In this document: piece by piece, positions 10,395 to 19,317 of the stretch | Numbering within the stretch: position 1 is the stretch's first letter | How the letters are laid out: every line of letters begins with the position of its first letter | Source of the DNA: Thiomicrorhabdus sp. | GTDB taxonomy: Bacteria; Pseudomonadota; Gammaproteobacteria; Thiomicrospirales; Thiomicrospiraceae | Direction of reading: 5' to 3' | NCBI GenBank assembly: GCA_015487495.1 | Contig: WFPP01000104.1 | Coordinates: forward strand, 1-59,897 | Length of the DNA stretch: 59,897 nt | Notes under the pieces: model-generated | Seen by the model: only the letters and a program-made list of their open reading frames with translations | Databases searched by the model: none | What the model was told of the DNA's origin: nothing | Made by a program: the position numbers and the translations under genes

Positions 10395-10838
10395 ATGAAA
10401 CAAAGTAACTTAAAAAAACAAGCACAACGTGGTTTTACTTTAATTGAATTGATGGTCGTTGTGGTTATTTTGGCTGTACTGGCTGTGGTAGTCGTGCCGA
10501 ACTTAATGGATCGGCCTGATGAAGCACGCATTGTAAAAGCCAAACAGGACATTAATGCCATTGGCTCAGCTTTGCAGTTGTATAAACTGGATAATTACAA
10601 TTACCCAACCACAGATCAGGGCATTGAAGCTTTGGTTACGCGTCCTACGGATGGCCCAGAACCTAAAAACTGGAAAAAACTGCTTGACAGTGTGCCACAA
10701 GACCCTTGGGGTAACCCATATTTGTATTTAATGCCCGGAACGCACGGTGAATTTGATTTATTTACCTATGGCGCAGATGGTGAAGAAGGCGGCGAAGGCG
10801 TGAATGCCACCATCGGTAACTGGAATATGAAACAGTAG
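10395..10838 (+). CDS. gspG: Type II secretion system major pseudopilin GspG
   Basis: A 147-residue prepilin-like protein. The leader ends in Gly13, followed by the class III signal [11 protein letters not shown]; Glu at +5 of the mature protein is present (E18). The C-terminal half carries the conserved GspG features: [17 protein letters not shown], and an acidic Ca-binding-like loop near [13 protein letters not shown]. It is the main subunit of the T2SS pseudopilus and needs a prepilin peptidase (GspO/PilD), which is not in this window. It starts 9 bases after gspF. Confidence 0.96.
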   Translation: MKQSNLKKQAQRGFTLIELMVVVVILAVLAVVVVPNLMDRPDEARIVKAKQDINAIGSALQLYKLDNYNYPTTDQGIEALVTRPTDGPEPKNWKKLLDSVPQDPWGNPYLYLMPGTHGEFDLFTYGADGEEGGEGVNATIGNWNMKQ

Positions 10839-10843
10839 GCAGT

Positions 10844-11380
10844 ATGCCATTGAACGTGCATAAGGGCTTAAAAAAACAGGCCGGCTTTACTTTAATTGAA
10901 TTAATGGTCGTGGTGGTCATTGTCTCGGTAGTCACCAGTATCAGTATTTTATCATTAGGGTCGAGTGATCAAAAAAAGCGACTGTCACAGCAAAACCAGA
11001 TTAAAACCTTGTTGACGTTTGTGAGAGATCAATCCACTTTTGACCGAAAGCTTTATTTGGTTGTTCCCAAAAAAGAGGGGCTGACTACTTATGTTTTTTC
11101 TGACAATGTTTGGAAAGTTTCTCCCAAAGTAGACTTTTTAGCGTGGCAACCTGGGTTGGCATTTCGCTGGACAGTGGATGATGTTTTTGCCGACAAACAG
11201 CAACTTCCAGAAGCTGGCTGGATGGCTTGGCCAACGGGGGATGTTCTGGAAGGTGAGATTGTATTTTGGGTGGGAGACTGGAACACGAAGCCCAAGAAAG
11301 AAGACCGTGTCCGTGTTTCATGGGATGGTTTATTGCGTTTTGATTCCGCAACAGATACTGCAACACAAGAGGGGGGGTAA
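10844..11380 (+). CDS. gspH: Type II secretion system minor pseudopilin GspH
   Basis: A 178-residue pseudopilin with leader cleavage after Gly14 ([14 protein letters not shown]) and Glu at +5. The globular part is beta-rich, as expected for GspH, a minor pseudopilin near the tip of the pseudopilus. It starts 5 bases after gspG. The last codons contain a run of seven G (11371-11377) directly before the TAA, and this run pairs with nine C at the start of the gspI region. Confidence 0.88.
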   Translation: MPLNVHKGLKKQAGFTLIELMVVVVIVSVVTSISILSLGSSDQKKRLSQQNQIKTLLTFVRDQSTFDRKLYLVVPKKEGLTTYVFSDNVWKVSPKVDFLAWQPGLAFRWTVDDVFADKQQLPEAGWMAWPTGDVLEGEIVFWVGDWNTKPKKEDRVRVSWDGLLRFDSATDTATQEGG

Positions 11381-11411
11381 AAAATTTGCTGAAAAAAAAT
11401 TTCCCCCCCCC
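11371..11411. repeat. Inverted G7/C9 tract with A/T blocks at the gspH-gspI junction
   Basis: GGGGGGG (11371-11377) is followed by TAAAAAATTT, a 4-base spacer, AAAAAAAATTT and CCCCCCCCC (11403-11411). The G and C tracts and the AAATTT blocks can pair to form a hairpin covering the gspH stop and the first possible gspI start (TTG 11386). It belongs to the G-tract motif family scattered through the window. Confidence 0.6.
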
Positions 11412-11424
11412 TATTGCGATTACG

Positions 11425-11796
11425 ATGGTTTCCTCTTTGGTTCAAAAAGGCTTTACCCTGATTGAAGTCATGATTGCGTTGGCAATTGTGTCCATCGCGT
11501 TAGCGGCACTGACTCAATCAATGGGGGCAACGGTATTGAATCAAAGTCAACTTGAAACACGAGTAATGGCTTCCTGGGTAGCACAAGATGAACTGGTTAA
11601 ACAATTTGCCTTGGCAGGTAAAAGTCAACCCAGTGCCGAACAAAAAAAACAGGTTGAGCAGTTAGGACGTGACTGGGTATTGGCGTTTCGTACCGAGTCC
11701 ACTTCGGTTCCGGGGGTTAAAAAGTTATTAGTTACCGTGACCGATGGGCAAGATGTTTCTGCAACGGTGCGTTTAGTTACGGTGGTGGGGGATTAA
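11425..11796 (+). CDS. gspI: Type II secretion system minor pseudopilin GspI
   Basis: A 123-residue pseudopilin with cleavage after Gly9 (VQKG|FTLIEVMIALAIVSIALAA) and Glu at +5. It is the minor pseudopilin that binds GspJ and GspK to form the tip. I choose the ATG at 11425, which gives a short basic leader. An in-frame TTG at 11386 would add 13 residues that read through the run of nine C at 11403-11411. If that upstream start is used, the tract would act as an on/off slip site. No good Shine-Dalgarno is seen for either start, so coupling to gspH may matter. Confidence 0.85.
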   Translation: MVSSLVQKGFTLIEVMIALAIVSIALAALTQSMGATVLNQSQLETRVMASWVAQDELVKQFALAGKSQPSAEQKKQVEQLGRDWVLAFRTESTSVPGVKKLLVTVTDGQDVSATVRLVTVVGD

Positions 11797-11797
11797 C

Positions 11798-12484
11798 GTG
11801 TCAAAGCATGGCTTACCCCATTATGTTCACACATCTGTCATGCCTTGTTCAAAAAAAGAGCAAGGTTTTACCTTAATTGAGTTGTTAATTGCGCTCGCCA
11901 TTTCAGCTATTATTTCGGCATTGGCGTATCAGGCAATCAACAGTGTGGTGAACGTACAGACCCAAGTGCAAAGCAGTGCTCAACGAATGGAGACAGTACA
12001 GCGTGCGGTTTGGTGGTTGGAGCAAGACCTCATTCAAGTTGCACCGCGTGCCATTCGAGATGGATTTGGTTCTTCCTTGCCTGCGTACCTCTACCGTTCT
12101 GACTTAGGGCTAGAAATGACACGCATTGCTCAGTTTCCAACCCCAAATGCATCTGGGGGATTATTGCGGGTAGGGTATCGCCTGGAAAATAATACCTTGT
12201 ACCGTTTAACGTGGTCAGTGATTGACCGAGCACCAGATAGCCGACCCAAAAAAATACCCTTGTTGACGGGGGTTAAACGCTTTGAAGTTCGTTTACTGGA
12301 TGCTGAAAATCAATGGGTAAATAGTTGGCCAAATGAAAGCGGAGCTGGGCAAGGAAATCTTCCACCAATAGGGGGGGGGAATATTTCTGCCCCCCCCGAG
12401 TCATTTTTGCCTAAAATGACTGAAATAACCATTGAGCTGGAAACTCTGGGCACCATTAAGCGTTTGTTTATGGGAGCGTTTTAA
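11798..12484 (+). CDS. gspJ: Type II secretion system minor pseudopilin GspJ
   Basis: A 228-residue pseudopilin; the cleavage site is EQG|FTLIELLIALAISA with Glu at +5. The rest matches GspJ, with an early V-W-W-L-E-Q-D-L segment and a beta-rich C-terminus ending in IKRLFMGAF. The GTG at 11798 follows the gspI stop by one base; an ATG at 11840 would leave a shorter, more typical 9-residue leader. The gene contains both a G9 run (12371-12379, coding Gly-Gly-Gly) and a C8 run (12390-12397, coding Pro-Pro), which lie in an inverted arrangement in a surface loop rather than in the pseudopilin core. Confidence 0.92.
   Translation: MSKHGLPHYVHTSVMPCSKKEQGFTLIELLIALAISAIISALAYQAINSVVNVQTQVQSSAQRMETVQRAVWWLEQDLIQVAPRAIRDGFGSSLPAYLYRSDLGLEMTRIAQFPTPNASGGLLRVGYRLENNTLYRLTWSVIDRAPDSRPKKIPLLTGVKRFEVRLLDAENQWVNSWPNESGAGQGNLPPIGGGNISAPPESFLPKMTEITIELETLGTIKRLFMGAF
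12371..12397. repeat. Inverted G9/C8 tract inside gspJ
   Basis: G9 (12371-12379), then AATATTTCTG, then C8 (12390-12397). It codes for Gly-Gly-Gly-Asn-Ile-Ser-Ala-Pro-Pro in gspJ and could fold as a G/C-clamped hairpin in mRNA. It belongs to the same motif family as the tracts at 12763 and 14254, which are also followed by an A/T block ending in TTTCT. Confidence 0.6.
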
Positions 12485-13468
12485 GTGTTGCACAATCATC
12501 TCAAACCTCCTCAACAGGGGTTTGCTTTATTGACCGTCTTAATGATTGTGGCGCTGATTGCCATGATGGGAAGCCAGTTGTTGTATGAGCAATATACAGG
12601 CATTAAACGCAGTGGTCACATGTTGCATCAAGCGCAATCATTTGCAGTGCAATGGGGAGTGGAGTCCTGGGTTAAAACTGGATTAAAGCGAGACAAGGAA
12701 GCGAATAATAATGATAATTTAGTAGAGATATGGGCTGAACCTTTTGGTCCAATCCCCTATGAGGGGGGGGAAATTTCTGCCAAACTGATTGATTTGAATC
12801 GTCGCTTAAACCTAAATAATATGATTGAACCCAATGCTTCACAACGTCGTGTTTGGGAAGCGGTTTTAAAACGTTATGTTAAACAAAATGCATTAACGCC
12901 ACGGTTTTCAGAGCTGGTGATGGATTGGGTGGACAGCAATGACGTGCCTATGCCTTATGGTGCAGAAAGCAATACCTATCTCTTGTTAAAGCCTGCGTAT
13001 AGCGCGGCAGATCACCCTATGGTGATGTTGAGTGAACTGAGGTTGCTTGACGGGTTGCAACGAATAGAGCATGAACAATGGCTGGTATTGCAACAAGATT
13101 TGACCACACTGCCAAAAGTGACCAAAATTAATATTAATACTGCTGAGCGTCGAGTCTTACTGGCGCTTACGCCTTGGTTGAATGAAGGCATTGTTGTAGC
13201 ATGGATGGCACAGCGTTTAAACGAACCTGCCCGAAAAGTAAATGATTTTATTGACTTTTTAGTCGAGAAAAGTGGGTTGCCACGCAGTGAAATCAAAGGC
13301 GATTTACCCGACTGGATGATTAGTGTGGAGAGCGAGTATTTTTTATTGAATACGCAGGTAAATTATGGGGAGTCACAACAAGGAATATCCGCCATTTTGA
13401 TGCGAAAAGCCGAGCAAAATCAAATGGATATTCGTGTGCTTCAAAGATGGTTAAGAGACGATGGATAA
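12485..13468 (+). CDS. gspK: Type II secretion system minor pseudopilin GspK
   Basis: A 327-residue large pseudopilin. Cleavage is expected after Gly12 (PQQG|FALLTVLMIVALIAMMG). The residue at +5 is Thr, not Glu; loss of Glu5 is the known hallmark of GspK, the cap of the pseudopilus. The large alpha-helical domain (about 100-290) includes the conserved L-I-D-L-N-x-R-L-N-L-N-N and I-N-I-N-T-A-x-R motifs. It starts with a GTG directly after the gspJ stop. A G8 run followed by AAATTTC lies at 12763-12770 and codes for Gly-Gly-Glu. It is the last gene of the first gsp block; gspL follows after 129 bases. Confidence 0.93.
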   Translation: MLHNHLKPPQQGFALLTVLMIVALIAMMGSQLLYEQYTGIKRSGHMLHQAQSFAVQWGVESWVKTGLKRDKEANNNDNLVEIWAEPFGPIPYEGGEISAKLIDLNRRLNLNNMIEPNASQRRVWEAVLKRYVKQNALTPRFSELVMDWVDSNDVPMPYGAESNTYLLLKPAYSAADHPMVMLSELRLLDGLQRIEHEQWLVLQQDLTTLPKVTKININTAERRVLLALTPWLNEGIVVAWMAQRLNEPARKVNDFIDFLVEKSGLPRSEIKGDLPDWMISVESEYFLLNTQVNYGESQQGISAILMRKAEQNQMDIRVLQRWLRDDG

Positions 13469-13477
13469 TCTCATGGC

Positions 13478-13520
13478 TACTGCTTGGCGAGCAGTAAATT
13501 TAACGGGTTAGGCCGTTTTT
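13478..13520 (+). terminator. Two small hairpins between gspK and gspL
   Basis: TACTGCT (13478-13484) pairs with AGCAGTA (13490-13496). Then AACGG (13502-13506) pairs with CCGTT (13513-13517), followed by TTT and an A run. The second could be a weak terminator or partial attenuator separating gspC-K from gspL-N. The stems are short, so this is tentative. Confidence 0.35.
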
Positions 13521-13597
13521 AAAAAAAATATATTCAGGCTAAAAAAGTGAGTTTACAGCGGTGATTACAGTAAAGGTCCATTTTTTTCAATATAGAG

Positions 13598-14860
13598 ATG
13601 GTTTTTTTCGGGATGAGCAGGGTTGCTACAAAGGAACCAGTAGAGAGGTGCTCAGTGCTTACTAAACAAATAAAAGAGGTTCCTGTGGAATCAAAAGCGT
13701 TGGCACTTAATCATTTAATGGCGCATTTTGACCTTAATGGCAACCTGGTGGTTCAGGATGAATCGGGTCATGTGTTAGAGACAGAGGCGTGCATTGCACA
13801 ACTGAAGCAGCAAGGCCATTTAAAAACGGTGCTTGCAACAGTATGGGTGCCGAGTGCATCAGTGTTGTTAACAGAGGTGTTTGTACCAGGAAAACGCAAA
13901 TCGGACTGGATGGCTGCCTTGCCTTATGCGTTGGAAGAGTCGTTATCTGAACCCGTTGAACAGTTTCACTTTGTTGCCTTTCATAAATCCAAGGATGACA
14001 GAGTGTCTGTTGCGATTGTGCCACATCAAAAAATGGCTCACTGGGTTGACTCCCTTGAGTCTTTAGGGTTAGGCCATGCACAGTTACTGCCTGAGTGCTT
14101 TCGAGTGCCTTTTAAAGGCAGCGTTTTAGAAGAAGAGGTTATTTGGTTTGTTATTCAGGAACAAGCACAATATCATGTTCGAACGGGTGAATATTCAGGG
14201 TTTTCAGCGGATAAAAATGAATTGGAATTATTTAAAAAGGTTGCGGAACAAGAGGGGGGGAAAGTTTCTATTGTGACTCTTAATGCGTCTGAGTTACTTG
14301 ATAGTCAAGCCTCTTCTGTTACACATCTAACCCTTAGAACCGAAGAGTATCAAGCGCATTCTAAAGGATTAATGTATTGGAAAAATTGGCGTTGGCCTGC
14401 ATTTTGGGTGTTATTGTTGCTTGTCGTATCATTGCTTTTTACTTGGCAAAAAACACAGCGTTTAGCCGAACAAACACAACAATACAAGGCTGAAACCGAA
14501 CGTTTGTTTAAAACGTTGTTTCCAGATGTGAAGCGCATTGTAAACATTAAAATGCAAACCCAAACACGCTTAAATGCTATTTCGGGTAATCAAAACCAAA
14601 GTGATTCGCTGGTTACGCTTTTAAAAGAGATTGAGCCGCTGTTTTTGGCCGATCCAAATGTTAATATTAACGCCATTCAGTGGCGAACTGACTCTCAGGG
14701 TGGGCAATTACAGGTGAGTGTTGAGGCCGCGCAAACCAGTCAGCTGCAAATGATTGTTACAGTGAGCCAAAAGAAAGTCCCCTCCATAAAGGTGGAGTTG
14801 GAGCTTAAAAATGTTACCCCCTCTCTGGTTGAAGGAGTTTTCCATGTCCGTTCTCAGTAA
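13598..14860 (+). CDS. gspL: Type II secretion system inner-membrane protein GspL
   Basis: A 420-residue bitopic protein. It has a cytoplasmic actin-like domain (about 30-250) that binds GspE, one membrane helix (about 265-285, WPAFWVLLLLVVSLLFTW), a coiled stretch, and a small periplasmic ferredoxin-like domain that pairs with GspM. The first ATG is at 13598; another ATG at 13613 is also possible and neither has a strong ribosome-binding site. A G7 run followed by AAAGTTT lies at 14254-14260 (Glu-Gly-Gly-Lys). The gene overlaps gspM by 17 bases. Confidence 0.9.
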   Translation: MVFFGMSRVATKEPVERCSVLTKQIKEVPVESKALALNHLMAHFDLNGNLVVQDESGHVLETEACIAQLKQQGHLKTVLATVWVPSASVLLTEVFVPGKRKSDWMAALPYALEESLSEPVEQFHFVAFHKSKDDRVSVAIVPHQKMAHWVDSLESLGLGHAQLLPECFRVPFKGSVLEEEVIWFVIQEQAQYHVRTGEYSGFSADKNELELFKKVAEQEGGKVSIVTLNASELLDSQASSVTHLTLRTEEYQAHSKGLMYWKNWRWPAFWVLLLLVVSLLFTWQKTQRLAEQTQQYKAETERLFKTLFPDVKRIVNIKMQTQTRLNAISGNQNQSDSLVTLLKEIEPLFLADPNVNINAIQWRTDSQGGQLQVSVEAAQTSQLQMIVTVSQKKVPSIKVELELKNVTPSLVEGVFHVRSQ

Positions 14861-15341
14861 TCTTGCTCAACACCCAGTCTGGACACAACTTGCCGAGCGT
14901 GAAAAACGTCTTGTGATGGGGTTAGGTCTGTTTTTAGTTGTGGTGGCATTGTACAGTTTGATTTGGTCACCTGTTCAAACGGCCTTTAAACAACAAACCT
15001 TGGCTTTGCAAAAGGCTGAAAAAGAGTGGTTGTGGTTGGTTGAACAAGCACCCAATGTCCCCAGAGGTTCGGTGAATAATGCATTAAATGTGCACTCTAA
15101 AACCGCGTTAATGGATGCTCTGCAAAAGAGTTTACGTCAACAGCGTTTATTGCAATTTACTGAAGGGTTAAATTTAACTAATCGTGGGGTGGCGGTGAGT
15201 TTTGAAAAAGTCGATGCTCCACGTTTGTTTCGATGGATAGGGGGGTTAGAGCAAAAAGGGCTTATGGCAAACAGTATGAAATTAACGCCATTGTCTGCTG
15301 GCCTGGTACAAGCCGATATTATGTATGAGGTTTCTCAATAA
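14844..15341 (+). CDS. gspM: Type II secretion system inner-membrane protein GspM
   Basis: About 165 residues: a short cytoplasmic N-terminus, one membrane helix (about 23-41, VMGLGLFLVVVALYSLIW) and a periplasmic ferredoxin-like domain. It partners GspL in the inner-membrane platform. I choose the ATG at 14844, with GAAGGAG 6 bases upstream, over the in-frame upstream start at 14811 that lies deeper in gspL. Its TAA overlaps the gspN ATG by one base. Confidence 0.9.
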   Translation: MSVLSNLAQHPVWTQLAEREKRLVMGLGLFLVVVALYSLIWSPVQTAFKQQTLALQKAEKEWLWLVEQAPNVPRGSVNNALNVHSKTALMDALQKSLRQQRLLQFTEGLNLTNRGVAVSFEKVDAPRLFRWIGGLEQKGLMANSMKLTPLSAGLVQADIMYEVSQ

Positions 15342-16129
15342 TGTTTAAAAAAATGAGTGAAGCAATTCAGCTCAAAACCCTATTGGGATTGGTGTTACTA
15401 TTTTTATTAACGTTGTGTATTTCGATTGTATATCATCTGCCTGTAAGCTGGTTGTTAGGGCAACCCAGTATACAAAAACACATTCCATCACAGATAACAT
15501 TAAGCCCTTCTCATGGCACAGTATGGGAGGGAAAGAGTTACCTTTCTGTTCCCGAATCACTTGGCTCCCTACAATGGAACGTGTCATTTTGGTCTCTGTT
15601 GATTGGAGAGCTAAAGCTGGATAGCTTTTGGAAAAAAGAGCAAAGCCAGCTACAGGGTCAAATTCAGGTGGATGGAGGGTCGGAGCTACAAACGCTTGAA
15701 TTGACACAATTGAACGGCCAAATTGCGTTACCATTATTGCTGAAAGTGATTAATGCTCCCGGTTTAAAAGAGATGTCCATTAAAGGTGAACTGGCTTTCG
15801 ACTCGATTGATTTGGTATTAGATGTCAATACCCAATGGCCGACAGCATTAACGGGAGAATGGACATTAAATGAGTTAACTGTTTTAGGAAACGATTTTCC
15901 TGAAATCACCATTACTCCACAGTTGCAAGGCGAAAAACTCACGTTACACATAGATGGCAAATCCACTCATTGGGTGTTGTCAGGAGAATTAAATGTGTTT
16001 CAAAATCAACAATACAATATTCATTTAAAGGTCACTGCAAATTCGGAAAACAGTCTGCCCGACTGGGCTGGATTGTTACGTAAACAAGGGGATAAGGTTG
16101 CGGTTTTAAATCACCGTGGGGTTTGGTAA
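15341..16129 (+). CDS. gspN: Type II secretion system protein GspN
   Basis: A 262-residue protein with one N-terminal membrane helix (about 13-35), then a beta-rich periplasmic region with the early G-T-V-W-x-G motif typical of GspN, and repeated strands as in lipid- or membrane-associated AsmA-like folds. GspN is an accessory T2SS protein found in only some systems. It is last in the operon and ends 21 bases from the convergent yggS gene. Confidence 0.85.
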   Translation: MFKKMSEAIQLKTLLGLVLLFLLTLCISIVYHLPVSWLLGQPSIQKHIPSQITLSPSHGTVWEGKSYLSVPESLGSLQWNVSFWSLLIGELKLDSFWKKEQSQLQGQIQVDGGSELQTLELTQLNGQIALPLLLKVINAPGLKEMSIKGELAFDSIDLVLDVNTQWPTALTGEWTLNELTVLGNDFPEITITPQLQGEKLTLHIDGKSTHWVLSGELNVFQNQQYNIHLKVTANSENSLPDWAGLLRKQGDKVAVLNHRGVW

Positions 16130-16150
16130 TACTCAGATTTGGGCGATGGC

Positions 16151-16873
16151 TTAATGTTGATTTTTTTTCTTCAAACACTGTTTTTTAGCCAAGCGTGCAC
16201 CAAAAAGGTCGGTGCCGATTCGCACGATGGTGGCGCCCTCCATAATGGCAGCTTCCAGATCTGCTGACATGCCCATAGATAAGGTGTCGAGTTCCCATTT
16301 TGGGTGTTGTTGATTAAGCTGTTCCAACAGGTGACGCATTTTTGCAAAAGATTGGCGTTGCGCTTCGAATCCTTCAGTCTTTTTCGGGATGGCCATCAAC
16401 CCTCTTAGTTTGAGGTTTGGAAGGGCTGCAATGGTAGGTGCAATGCTTAATACCGTTTGAGGGGTAAATCCTGATTTAGAGGCCTCTTCACTGATATTGA
16501 CTTCTAATAAAACCTGCAATTCTTTCTGATTTTTCGGACGTTGTTGACTTAATCGTTGTGCAATTTTTAAACGATCTACGCTGTGTACCCATTGAAAGCG
16601 TTCGGCAATGGCTCTGGTTTTATTCGATTGAATTGGGCCAATAAAATGCCATTCCAGTTCGGGGCATTGTTCTATTTTGAGCAACGCTTCTTGCACATAG
16701 TTTTCACCAAAACACGTTTGTCCCTGTTTTGCCAGCTGTTGTATGGCTTCAATGGGTTTGGTTTTACTGACAGCCAATAGAGAGACGGACTCTATTGGAC
16801 GATGGGCTTGTTGACAAGCCGCTTGAATACGTTGTTTAACGTGCTGATAGCGTTCAGTAATGGAGGGCGACAT
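16151..16873 (-). CDS. yggS: PLP homeostasis protein (YggS/PROSC family)
   Basis: A 240-residue single-domain protein with the fold type III barrel of alanine racemase. The PLP-binding Lys is K37 in the motif LLAVSKTKP. Also present are the family motifs FGENYVQEA, WHFIGPIQSNK, L-x-V-N-I-S-E-E and the phosphate-binding S-M-G-M-S-A-D. It binds pyridoxal phosphate and regulates its free pool rather than catalysing a known reaction. It is convergent with gspN. In many gammaproteobacteria it sits beside pilT or proC; here that context is absent. Confidence 0.93.
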   Translation of the reverse strand: MSPSITERYQHVKQRIQAACQQAHRPIESVSLLAVSKTKPIEAIQQLAKQGQTCFGENYVQEALLKIEQCPELEWHFIGPIQSNKTRAIAERFQWVHSVDRLKIAQRLSQQRPKNQKELQVLLEVNISEEASKSGFTPQTVLSIAPTIAALPNLKLRGLMAIPKKTEGFEAQRQSFAKMRHLLEQLNQQHPKWELDTLSMGMSADLEAAIMEGATIVRIGTDLFGARLAKKQCLKKKNQH

Positions 16874-16957
16874 AATTATAAAAGAAGGCTCATTTTTTTG
16901 AATGAGTATACTTTATTTTGTATAAAAAGAAAGTCAGTTATTTTGAAGGTTCTTCCT

Positions 16958-17090
16958 ACGAGGCTTAGCCATTTTATTCGCCTCGGCGTTAAATGCCTTT
17001 GCAAGGTTTAGACATGGCTTCAGTCATTTGCCTTGATGCGAGTAAAATGGCATTGCTAGAAATTAAGGGGCTTATTCAGAACTTTCTTAA
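16958..17090. repeat. Second copy of the MITE-like element
   Basis: The core from CGAGGCTTAGCCATTTTATT to the complementary arm GCGAGTAAAATGG is nearly identical to 1332-1422, including TTAAATGCCTTTGCAAGG and GACATGGCTTCAG. The right end (17062-17090) is a degenerate TTAAGGGGCTTATTCAGAA form; the left terminal repeat is eroded (about 16945-16957). It lies between two minus-strand genes. Confidence 0.65.
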
Positions 17091-17104
17091 ATAACGCTTA
17101 AATC

Positions 17105-19075
17105 TCACTCCATCGCACCAAGATTGTCAACCGTATGTCGTACCCTGTTTTTTAAATGGGGAACATACTGTTCTCTTACAGGGTGTTCCACAGGTGTGCT
17201 TTGTGCTACTCCCTGAATAAGGGGAGTATTCAATGGGATGAGTGTCTCTTGAGAAATGGGAGGCGGTGCACCTAATGTATCCACAAGGTTGCTTTCTCCA
17301 TTAACCGTTGGGGCGTCCGATGCAACACCGTAATAACACTCGTCCACAATACGGCTGTCTTTCCAAGTATTGGTTATCCAGTTTATTCCAAAATTAATTG
17401 TGCCACCATTTGTTTCATTTAAACAAAAATAAGATGGTTCGGAGCTATTTTCTGGCGTAAAGTAAACAATATTATTAAATACCTCTGCCACCTCTTGCGA
17501 TGGTGTGGTGGCATTTCGGTTTCCTAGATAAAATAACCTGAAACGCCATAAATCACTTTGGTCTTGCTGTATTGAAACGGTATTATTGTAAAAATAAAGG
17601 GTTCCTGAGCGAGACAGTTCGGGGTCGTTGTCACTGCCATAATGAACAAGACTTCCCGCAATGGTTTGGCTACCAATATGTTTAAAAAAGTTGCCATATA
17701 CATAGGTTTTTCGATAGCCTTCTTCAGCAAGGCGAACTTTTTCCAGACGCTCCGAATCAATTGGTTCATTATTCGCACTGGCCCAATTTCGATACTCTTC
17801 CTCAATATACCAGGGGGCGGCATCTTCCACTTCAACCAGGTCCAAAAAACGAGCGCTGCCGCTATCAAACCAGTTATATCGAATCACCGAATCTGCCACA
17901 CGTTCTTTTAATGTAGACCCACCTGATAAAGGGTTATTAGGCCCAAAATGATTGTATTGGTAAACCACTTTAATGCCCTGAATATACAAAGCGTGTCGAG
18001 TATCGCTTCCCTCTTCACCATGATGATGCAGGTAGTTTCTTTCAATTAATAAATTTCGTGTTAAATGGGCTTCATTATAGCTTTGAGACATTGTAAAAAT
18101 ACCATTACCGCAGTTTTCCAGTTCATTATTACGAATAATGACATGATCTGCGGCCTGAATGCGAATACAGGCAGCGCCATTTTCATAGTGATCTTGACTG
18201 CCATCTATACGGGTGTAGCGAAATGTATTTTTAGCGTTTTTAATATGCAATCCTTCAATAATAATATTATGAACTTTAAGGTCATAATCACGATTCCATA
18301 ACATAATCATTGCCAACCCTTCCATTGGAGGGTAAGTTCCATATGCTCCAGCATCATTTAAAGCATTGGATGCCCCATCCCCATCTAAAATGGGGCGCTC
18401 ACCATTTGAACCTGGCACACCGCACACCCGTATAGGGTGTTGATCCGTACCACTGGTGCTAATAATTATTTTTTCACGATAAGGGTCTGGTCGATAATAA
18501 ATGCGTACCGTATCTCCTGCTGTGAGTTCATTCCAAGGTACATCCGAAATACGAGGGTAGCGTTGTCCTGGACCAACAGGGTAGTCTTTACCACTGCCAT
18601 TGTGTACACAAGCTCCTGTTGCAACAGATACGTCATCATTTATAATCGTACCCGTCACCTCTGTTACCGCCAGGGTTGCATTGATGGGATGATTTAAAAT
18701 TAATTTAAATGACTCATTTGGCTCCACATCGGTGTCCCCAATAACAGGAACCGAGATCGTTGATGATGTTGTTCCTGCTGGAATAATCAGTGTTTCCTGA
18801 GTTTCTTGATAGTCTTGACCGGCGGTTGCTGAACTGTCGACTGTATGAAAATCCATTCGAATTTCTTCGTCATAAGCATGACTCAATGTGACGTTAAAAA
18901 CTAAATGGTCTATCCCTGTGTTTTTTTCATCACCTGATGCTGAAGTGATATTGATTTCTGGTTGTGCTTTGGATGCCAAACTTTTGTTGGAAGAGGAGCC
19001 AGACTGGCATGCCGTCAAAGCAAGTAAAAACGGGATTACAAGCATGATTGGATTTAAAAAAAGAGAATGGTTCAT
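17105..19075 (-). CDS. Calx-beta and right-handed beta-helix lipoprotein
   Basis: A 656-residue exported lipoprotein of unknown function. A type II signal peptide ends in a lipobox L-T-A-C with Cys23, followed by a Ser-rich linker. Residues about 40-150 form a Calx-beta-like domain (YDEEIRMDFHTVDSSATAG, then ...D-x-E-P-N-E-S-F). From about 160 to 560 come repeated short strands with Asn turns (IIRNNELENCGNGIF, LLIERNYLHH, VIRYNWFDSG, VYGNFF, YFYNNTV), the pattern of a parallel beta-helix as in pectate lyases and other polysaccharide-active enzymes. No catalytic residues can be assigned. It lies 1 kb after the T2SS operon, so it may be an exported T2SS client, but this is inference. Flanking DNA is A/T-rich and carries a repeat, hinting at acquisition. 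Confidence 0.75.
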   Translation of the reverse strand: MNHSLFLNPIMLVIPFLLALTACQSGSSSNKSLASKAQPEINITSASGDEKNTGIDHLVFNVTLSHAYDEEIRMDFHTVDSSATAGQDYQETQETLIIPAGTTSSTISVPVIGDTDVEPNESFKLILNHPINATLAVTEVTGTIINDDVSVATGACVHNGSGKDYPVGPGQRYPRISDVPWNELTAGDTVRIYYRPDPYREKIIISTSGTDQHPIRVCGVPGSNGERPILDGDGASNALNDAGAYGTYPPMEGLAMIMLWNRDYDLKVHNIIIEGLHIKNAKNTFRYTRIDGSQDHYENGAACIRIQAADHVIIRNNELENCGNGIFTMSQSYNEAHLTRNLLIERNYLHHHGEEGSDTRHALYIQGIKVVYQYNHFGPNNPLSGGSTLKERVADSVIRYNWFDSGSARFLDLVEVEDAAPWYIEEEYRNWASANNEPIDSERLEKVRLAEEGYRKTYVYGNFFKHIGSQTIAGSLVHYGSDNDPELSRSGTLYFYNNTVSIQQDQSDLWRFRLFYLGNRNATTPSQEVAEVFNNIVYFTPENSSEPSYFCLNETNGGTINFGINWITNTWKDSRIVDECYYGVASDAPTVNGESNLVDTLGAPPPISQETLIPLNTPLIQGVAQSTPVEHPVREQYVPHLKNRVRHTVDNLGAME

Positions 19076-19317
19076 ATGCTTTACTTTTGTTCAAAAAAAT
19101 AATTAAAAAGAGATATTTGCATGGTCATCGCGAGTAAAAATGATTGGTACGTTATTTATTTTAGTGCAAATATCATTGTTTATACGTAATTATAACCATT
19201 TTTTTATAAAGTGCAAAAAAAATACTTATTTTGCAATCAGTGCTTCCTTAATAATGGAAGGAGCACAAGTGCTGGAAGTAAGGTGCTATACAGTGAATTT
19301 TATAACAGTGAAGCTTG

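Noticed and set aside
11386-11424. TTG start for gspI
   Set aside because: It would place a Pro-Pro-Pro run in the prepilin leader; the ATG at 11425 gives a normal leader. It is kept only as a possible slip-controlled start.
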